From: Bromus sterilis
Lineage: Eukaryota; Streptophyta; Magnoliopsida; Poales; Poaceae
Direction of reading: 5' to 3'
DNA: 64,000 bases
Assembly: GCA_950022295.1 (NCBI GenBank)
Contig: OX465598.1
Location: 301,890,001-301,954,000 of the forward strand
Shown one piece after another: positions 57,280 to 64,000 of the stretch. The first letter of the stretch is position 1; each line of letters begins with the position of its first letter. The translations under genes were made by a program, and so were the position numbers. The notes under the pieces were generated by a model. It was not told where the DNA came from. It was given only the letters and a program-made list of their open reading frames with translations, and ran no database searches.

Positions 57280-60200
57280 ATGCCAAGAGAAAACATGCCG
57301 CCGCCAGAGAACCCTATCCTTGGAGAGGCTGTGGCCGCAGTGGCTCAGGGCACATCTGCGATCTTACAGATGCTGCAGAACCAGACTGCCCAAAGGAATG
57401 ATCGACCACAGTACACCACACTGCAGCAGTTCCTCGCGATCAACCCCCCCCCCCCCAGGTTCTCCGAGGCTCGAGACCCGCTGGAGGCGGATGACTGGAT
57501 CGCAGAGATCAAGAAGCACTTCAATGCAAACACCGTCAGACCTGTCGACTACGTCACCTTCGCCTCCTTCCAGCTTCAGGGTGCAGCAGCCAGCTGGTAC
57601 GATACCTACAAGGCCAACAAGGGCGATGCTATCATCACGTGGGCAGATTTCGTCGCAGACTTCAGAGCAACGCATATTCCGAGTGGCCTGATGGACAGGA
57701 AGCGTGAGGAGTTCTTGGCTCTGAGACAGGGTGACAGGTCAGTTCAGGAGTACAAACTGGCCTTCGTCAGGATCGCCAGGTACGCTCAAGAGGAGGTCAG
57801 CACAGAGGCTAAGAAGATTTCGAGGTTCCGTGGAGGTCTCAGCATAGAGATCAAGTACGCGCTCACTCAGTGCAGTCCCACGCTGTTCTAACAGTTTGTG
57901 GATCAGGCTATCCGTCAGGAGTCAGCCAGAGCAGAGTGAGATGCAGACAAGAAGCGCCAGCGTGAGCACAGTTCCGCAGTGATGATCCACAAGAAGGCAA
58001 AGACTTGGGCTGCAGAGGCACCACCTCAGAGGCAGCAGTACCAGCAGAGGGGGGCAGTTGTCCGCACTTTTGCCCGCCCTCCCGTCCCAGTTCAGCAGGG
58101 GCCTCGCTCTACACCACCACACGCGAGGCCACCCAAGCCACAGCAGCAGCCCAGGCCGGGCGTGATTTGCTACAAGTGCAGAGAGCCAGGGCACACGTCT
58201 CCCAACTGCACCGATCCGCGCTTTGCTAGGCTCCCACCGCCTCCACCTCGCTCTACTCCGAGCACCGCGATGGTGAAGGCACAGCCCCGTGCAGTTCGGG
58301 TGAACAACCTGATGCTCATAGATGCTCAGCAGTCTTCAGAGATCGTTCTGGGTAGGTTGCTTGTGTGTTCAGTCCCCGCGACAGTTCTGTTTGATTCCGG
58401 AGCTTCCCATTCATTCATATCCAATGCCTTTGCTATGTCACTTGACCTTCCGAGAGAGCAGTTGCCTAAACCGCTCTCAGTTTGTTCTCCGGGCTCTAGA
58501 GTGGAGTCTTCCAGGCTTGTTCCAGATGTGGAGATCCGTATTCAAGGTGTTGTTTTCACAGCATCCCTGATTGTCTTTCCTCGTTCCGACAGTGATGTCA
58601 TTTTGGGCATGGATTGGCTTGTGCAGCAAAATGCCAATATTGATTGTCCAACCAGATCAGTGAAGTTGACACATGATTCAGCCGCAGAGGTCTTGTACAC
58701 TTGTGGCTCTATGACAGGACCAACACAGTTGTACGCGTTGGATGCAGGAGTTGCGCCTTTGCTCGAAGAGGTCAGAGTTGTCTGTGATTTTCCAGGCGTC
58801 TTTTCGGAGGAGTTGCAAGGAATTCCCCCAGTTCGAGCTATTGAGTTCGTTATTGAGCTAGAGCCTGGTACCCAGCCGATTTCTCGGCATCCGTACAAGA
58901 TGTGTTCGAAGGAGTTGATCGAGCTCAAGAAGCAGTTGACAGAGTTGGAGGCAGGCGGTTTTATCCGCGCGAGCACTTCCCCTTGGGGTGCACCAGCTTT
59001 GTTTGTCCAGAAGAAGGATGGGACTAGCCGCTTGGTCTAGGACTATCGCGGTATCAACAAGAAGACCATCAAGAACAAGTACCCTTTACCCCGCATCAAT
59101 GATCTGTTCGAACAGTTGAATGGGGCTAAGGTGTTTTCCAAGCTTGACTTGAGGATGGGGTATCACCAAATCCGTGTTCGTGAAGAGGATATTCCCAAGA
59201 CCGTGTTCAGCACACGTTATGGGCTGTATGAGTTCACAGTCATGACTTTTGGGTTCTTAAATGCCCCTCCGACGTTCATGAGAGCTATGAACTATTTGTT
59301 CCAAGATTGGCTTGATGTGTTTGTGATCATCTACCTCGACGACATTCTTTTCTATTCCAAGTCAGAGGCTGAGCATGAGGAACATTTGCGCTTGGTGCTG
59401 CAGAAGTTAATAGAGCACCGGTATTACGCCAAGTTCTCAAAGTGTGAGTTTTGGCTGGACAAGGTCAATTTTCTGGGCCATGTCATCTCCGCTGAGGGAA
59501 TTGCGGTTGACCCAAAGCGAATCCGCACTATTCAAGAGTGGGCTCCGGCGAAGAATGTGAAGCAGCTAAGGAGTTTTCTCGGCCTCGCCAGTTATTGCCG
59601 GAGGTTTGTGCAGAATTTCTCCAAAATAGCGAAGCCAATGACTGAATTGTTGTGCAAGGACAAGCGGTACACTTTGTTACCAGCTTGCCAGTCAGCCTTT
59701 GAGGAGTTCAAAGAGAAGCTGACTACAGCTCCAATTCTCACGCCGCCAGATGAGTCACAGCCTTTTCAGGTGTTTTGTGATGCTTCCTTGCAAGGTCTGG
59801 GCAGAGTTTTGATGCAAGGTAGGAATATTGTGGCTTATACCTCACGGCAGTTGAAGACAAGTGAGAGTTATTATCCTACGCACGACTTGGAACTTGCAGC
59901 AATTGTGCACGCTTTGGTCACTTGGCAACACCTCCTCTTAGGGAGGAAGGTGGATGTGTTCACGGACCACAAGAGTCTGAAGTACTTGTTCACTCAGCCA
60001 AATCTGAACTTGAGGCAAAGAAGATGGCTTGAAACCATTACTAAGTACACAGTTGATATTCAGTACACGCCTAGGAAGGCGAATGTCATAGCTGATGCGC
60101 TGAGCCGCAAGGGCGATCTCAATAATATCCAGGTGCAGAAGATCCACCCTGATTTGTGTGAGTCCTTTCGAAGGCTCAATCTCGAGCTAGTTCCAGCAGG

Positions 60201-60327
60201 CTATCTTACCAACCTTCTGGTAGAGCCCACTATCCATGAGAAGATTCATGAAGCTCAGTCTGGCAGCTCAATGATTCAGCAGATCAAGAAGGTTATTGCC
60301 ACCTCAGTTCCAAAGATTTGGGGTTCG
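57280..60327 (+). pseudogene. gag-pol: C1 gag-pol, interrupted and truncated before integrase
   Basis: From ATG 57280 (MPRENMPPPENP) one frame covers capsid (EADDWIAEIKKHF, REEFLALRQG), CCHC knuckle CYKCREPGHTSPNC, protease LFDSGASHSFIS, RT with IIYLDDILFYS and RNase H with FCDASLQGLG and YPTHDLELAAIVHA. Stops in the same frame: TAA 57889-57891, TGA 57937-57939, TAG 59038-59040; no frameshift seen. Similarity stops at about 60327, before the integrase zinc head, where D1 begins. It differs clearly from family A gag-pol (different capsid and N-terminus), so C1 is another chromovirus lineage. The rest of the element lies outside the window or is lost. Confidence 0.92.
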
Positions 60328-61906
60328 GGGCAGAAAACACAAATTTTTCATAACCTACGAGACCCATACCCAAGACCTATGCTATGGCGATGCAAGTAAC
60401 GGACAGAAATAGATCACATACCAGTATGTAGTCCGTTAAGCGGCAAACGTTCCCGCGTGAACGTGGTTGGTGTAGTCGTACCGGCAATCCCTGATGCCGC
60501 GCAGATCCACGATGACTCCTGTAGCCACCCGATCCTTGTGGACCGATGACGGGATTACGTCCCTGTCGGAACGTTGCTGATGAAGACCTCGCGATACGAC
60601 CACGACAATGAAGTAGCACCACAAGTGTAGTGCCTCGCGGGATTATACACATACAGTATACCCGACGTCCCTCCGGGCTCCGAACCAGTAGAGCAGCGGA
60701 AAGAAGATGGATTCGGATCCCGATTCCAGTAGCACGATGGCGTGCGTATAGTGGAGAAATCCCCAACCAAGTGTAGACTCCAAACAAGGGGAGTCCACTC
60801 GAGGAAGGAGAAAGGAGGGAGAGAGAGAGATGAGAACTTATCTCAAAATATCATGAATAAAAGGGCACCTCTACCCCTCCTTATATAGGCCAAGGAGGGG
60901 TGTCACCCCCCTCCACTTCCGGGGTGGGACTAATCCCAAGGGAGGGGGGTGGCGCACCTATAAGGGGGGTGGGCCCCCTCATGGCGCCATGGCCCATGGG
61001 GGAGGACTCCCTCTCCCCCTAATGGGCCCTATGAGGCCCATATGCCTTTTGATGCATTTTTAATCATATTTAATTATATTTTAATATTTAATTCAGATAA
61101 TTAAATAATAAAACATTAATTAAACATTATTAAATATATTTTGAACCTTTCAAAATACACGGAACAACTTCCGGCCTTCATCGGAACAATTCCGGTCATC
61201 ACCGGAACAATTCCGGTGTTCTCTCCAATTTCTCCGGTGATTCCGAATCAATCCTTACTGCGTCGAGTACCCTTAAGTGTAACACCCTACGGTCCGGGAA
61301 ACAGCAGACATGATCGAGACAATTCTCATTGATCAATGACTAATCAATTGGACCTGGTTACAATCCTTGATAGCCCCTGCGCTTCCATCGAATGAACTTC
61401 AATCGTTGTTGGATCCGTTAACCGTGTGCCTGTTCCCTTTGTCCTGGGGTACTTTGCTTGTCCGAGGTTTGATCATCGGTATCCAATATACCTAGTTCGT
61501 CCTCGTTCTCAACAAACAAGTTTACTCGTTCCCGTGATATTACAACTCCGTGACCTAGTCACACGTTTGCAAACTTTATGATGCAACATCACCGAGTGGG
61601 CCCAGAGTACCTATCCGTCACACGGATGGACAAATCCCGCTTTGATCTATTTGCATACTCATTAACATATCTATTCGGAATACCTGAAGTACTCCTTTAT
61701 GGCCAGCATATTTCAGTCAGGCGGTGGGTAGCAAATCAAGGCATCCTAATAGACAGTAATTACGTATGATCATTACGGTCTAAGGATCTGGTCACTACGT
61801 TATAGTTATCGCAATGTCGAACTATGTGACTTGATCACATCGCAACACTTCTCGTGGGTGTATGTCCATCATATCATTATCCAATGATACGACTCCATTG
61901 TCAACA
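60328..61906 (-). mobile_element. LTR D1 of another family, fragment
   Basis: On the minus strand an LTR-like start TGTTGACAATGG at 61906 is followed by AT-rich sequence, the palindromic repeats at 61160-61247, a GC-rich block and a TATA-like TATATAAGG near 60880-60888. The left edge has no LTR end or primer site, so it is a fragment. No coding sequence. A purine run (GA repeats) is at about 60817-60832. Family unknown to me. Confidence 0.6.
61160..61247. repeat. Tandem CCGGAA-caa-TTCCGG palindromes
   Basis: Three units with a period of about 21 bp (near 61160, 61182, 61203) and a fainter fourth near 61233. The third has a perfect 6-bp stem. Confidence 0.7.
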
Positions 61907-61914
61907 GACGCCAT

Positions 61915-64000
61915 TGTCAGAACCCTCTGTTAGGTAATGTACTAGGGTTAGCCAGTACTCTTGCATCATGTTAAAATTTCAAAAGAAATCTTTGAAATCA
62001 AAATCAAAAGCAAAATGGGAGAAGAAACCCCCCAGATGAATTAATTCAAAAGGCCAGATAAAAATCTTTTCCAAAAGTTCTTGTTAGATTTTTGAAAAGT
62101 CTTATAAATGAGTGTGATCACATATCAAGTGATGTGGGACCCACCCCATGTTCATAGATTTTTCAAATATTCAAACAGTGCCTTGGATTTAAAGAAATAC
62201 CCCTATTTGATTTAAAATTAAAATTATTTGAATTTTAAAAATGTTGAAACTTTATAAGTGGCTAGTCTACATTATTATGAGACCATATAAAAGTTTTCAG
62301 CATTTAATAAAATGCCTAGCTATTTATTTTAGCACAGCACAACAAATGTCAGAAAAGAAAAACAGAAAAGGAATCAGAAAGACTTACCAGACGCCCAGGC
62401 GAAGCCGGCCCATCCAGCCCACCCGGCCCAAAGGGGCAGCGGGGTCTTCTTCCCCGCCCCGCGCCTCCAAGCTGCTCGGTGGAATGCCACCGAGCCAGCC
62501 GTGGACGCCACGTCGCCGCCGAGCGCCTTCCAGGCCTCCCCGTGCCCCCTTCTCGCGCCTGGAGACGTCCCTCTCCCGTCCCGATCCATTCCCCCCTTCC
62601 ATAGCTTCCTCCTCCTCCTCCCGTGCTCGATTTCGTTGGCGCCTGAGGACCGCCGTGGAGCACGCCGCCGAGTCCATGCAGCCAACGTCGTCCCCGAGCC
62701 GTGCCGCCGTGTCGAGGAGAACCGCAGCAGGCCTCTTCGTCGTTCCCCTCAATCAATCGAGCCCGAGCGCCTCAGCAGACGTCGCCAGCTTCATCGAGGA
62801 GTCGCCGGACCCGCGAGCTCGCCGTCGTCGATTCGCCGTCGTGGAAGCCTCCCCGAGCTTGCCGTTGCTTCCATTCGAACCACGGTGAGCTTCTGAGTTT
62901 TTCCCCCAAGCTCCTAGCACCCCGTAGCCTCTCTAGACGAATCCTCCATGAGAACCGAGCTCCTCGCCGCCATGGTTGAGCTAGAGCTCGCCCTCGTGCT
63001 CCTCGCGACGCCCCAGGGCGCGCGTTTGACTCGCGGGCGTTCCAACTTTCGAACGCACGCAAGATCAGCCCAAGACGTGCACCCTAGCCTCTTCCCCAAC
63101 CTCGCCGTCGTTCTGTTTCCGCCCAGCACGTCGCCGTCGTCGCTCCCGACCTCCCCGTGACCCCATGTTGCTTCCTCTCGATGCGGACGCCCTCCAGATG
63201 CACGCCGATGCCCTCCGTTTCCTCTCCCGTGGCCTCTAGCAGTTTCCGGCAAGGGCGCCTCCGTGGCCAGGCCACCGGCGTCAAGCCGCCGGTGGGTTAG
63301 CCCTTAACCCCTCGCTAAACACCCCCTGGGCCACTGACCAGTGGGCCCAGTGGCTTAATTAAGCCACTGGATTAAATTAACCAGCCGGGTTAATTAGCCA
63401 GTGACACTGACAACCCTGGCCCACCTGTCAGCCCCCTGGTGACGCCAGCAGTGCATCATGCTGATGCAATAAAAGGATTAAAGGAATTTCCAAATAGAAA
63501 AGAAAATAAAGAAATTCCAGAAATTCCAGAAAATACCCCAAACTTTGGAAATTCATAGAAAATTCATATTAGCTCCAAATTGGACAAATAATATATGAAA
63601 AATGATCAGGAGAAAATTATCTTTCCAAATATGCAATTTTCAACTTTGTTTGAGTTGATTTTAAAATGGGACCAGTAGCATATGTCATTTGAATTATTTG
63701 GAATTAATTCAAATTCAATTCAAATGATTTTGCAACTTGGACCATGGAATTATGCTTTATTCAACCACACATCAGAGGCATATCTTATACAATTGAAGAT
63801 GATTCAAAATGATCCAACAATGTCACATGTAACTTGGTCAAGTTTGAATTCAAATTGGAGTTTGAATTTGCAATTCAATTTGCAATATACTCCATTTAAA
63901 TGGAATTGCTTCACACATCAAAGCATATACATCAAGTTTCAACCTTCCATCATGTGATTGTGCATCGTATTTACTTTGCTACCTTGTTTGTTGCTTGCCA
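61915..64000 (+). mobile_element. LTR A4, family A-like, partial (runs off right edge)
   Basis: Starts TGTCAGAACCC and follows the family A LTR order: AT-rich start, TATA-like CCATATAAAAG (62283-62293), GC-rich block 62390-63290 ending at donor-like GTGAGC (62885), then AT-rich sequence similar to 12780-13240. Eight bases (gacgccat) separate it from D1. Reading frames in the GC-rich block overlap on both strands. No pol in the window. Confidence 0.8.

Noticed and set aside
60328..60399. C-terminal extension of the C1 pol frame
   Set aside because: The frame stays open by chance; similarity to RT/RNase H elements ends near 60327 and the DNA belongs to D1.
61160..61247. Heat-shock elements
   Set aside because: GAA and TTC are separated by three bases instead of the two expected in a standard element.
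1..64000. CRISPR array, operons or bacterial signals
   Set aside because: No regular repeat-spacer structure, and the content is plant retrotransposons.

Overview
The window is plant repeat DNA and I see no host gene. The mix points to a large-genome grass, most likely Triticeae (wheat, Aegilops, rye or barley). Long-LTR Ty3/gypsy chromoviruses carry initiator-tRNA-Met primer sites. An Athila-like LTR starts TGATACGTCC and is followed by a TGGCGCC primer site. A grass-type LINE is also present, and everything is deeply nested. Family labels here are mine: A = chromovirus copies A0-A4, B = LTR family B1/B2, C = chromovirus C1, AthL = Athila-like non-autonomous element, D = LTR piece D1.

Layout. 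1-4089: LTR B1 (minus), running off the left edge. 4090-4266 and 11111-11380: LTR B2 (plus), split by a LINE (4267-11110, minus) with a 14-bp target duplication. 11381-14507: first part of LTR A0, split by element A1 (14508-26141, plus; decayed gag-pol). 26142-28204: an inverted block holding the first 302 bp of the AthL 5' LTR, more of B2, and the missing end of A0. 28205-28987: a hybrid duplicate. 28988-33065: solo LTR A2 (minus). 33066-39413: rest of AthL. 39414-60327: element C1 (5' LTR, primer site, leader, decayed gag-pol), whose leader is split by full-length A3 (44676-57102, minus, 5-bp duplication GATCT). 60328-61906: D1. 61915-64000: LTR A4, cut by the right edge.

History read from duplications. 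B2 received the LINE, A0 and AthL. A1 entered A0, A2 entered the AthL 5' LTR, C1 entered the AthL 3' LTR, and A3 entered C1. A crossover between the oppositely oriented A1 and A2 then inverted about 2 kb and swapped their flanking duplications. A later unequal exchange made the 783-bp hybrid copy.

The least expected signals lie inside the LTRs of families A, B and C. One is a shared pair of perfect palindromes. The other is a repeated gene-like layout: a GC-rich first block ending at a GTGAGC donor, a short acidic exon-like block, and a last acidic or basic block ending in a stop. Exon phases agree between family A and C1. A degenerate tRNA-like unit sits inside the C1 LTR. These are sequence-based hypotheses. 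All family and age statements are by eye, without alignment or database search.
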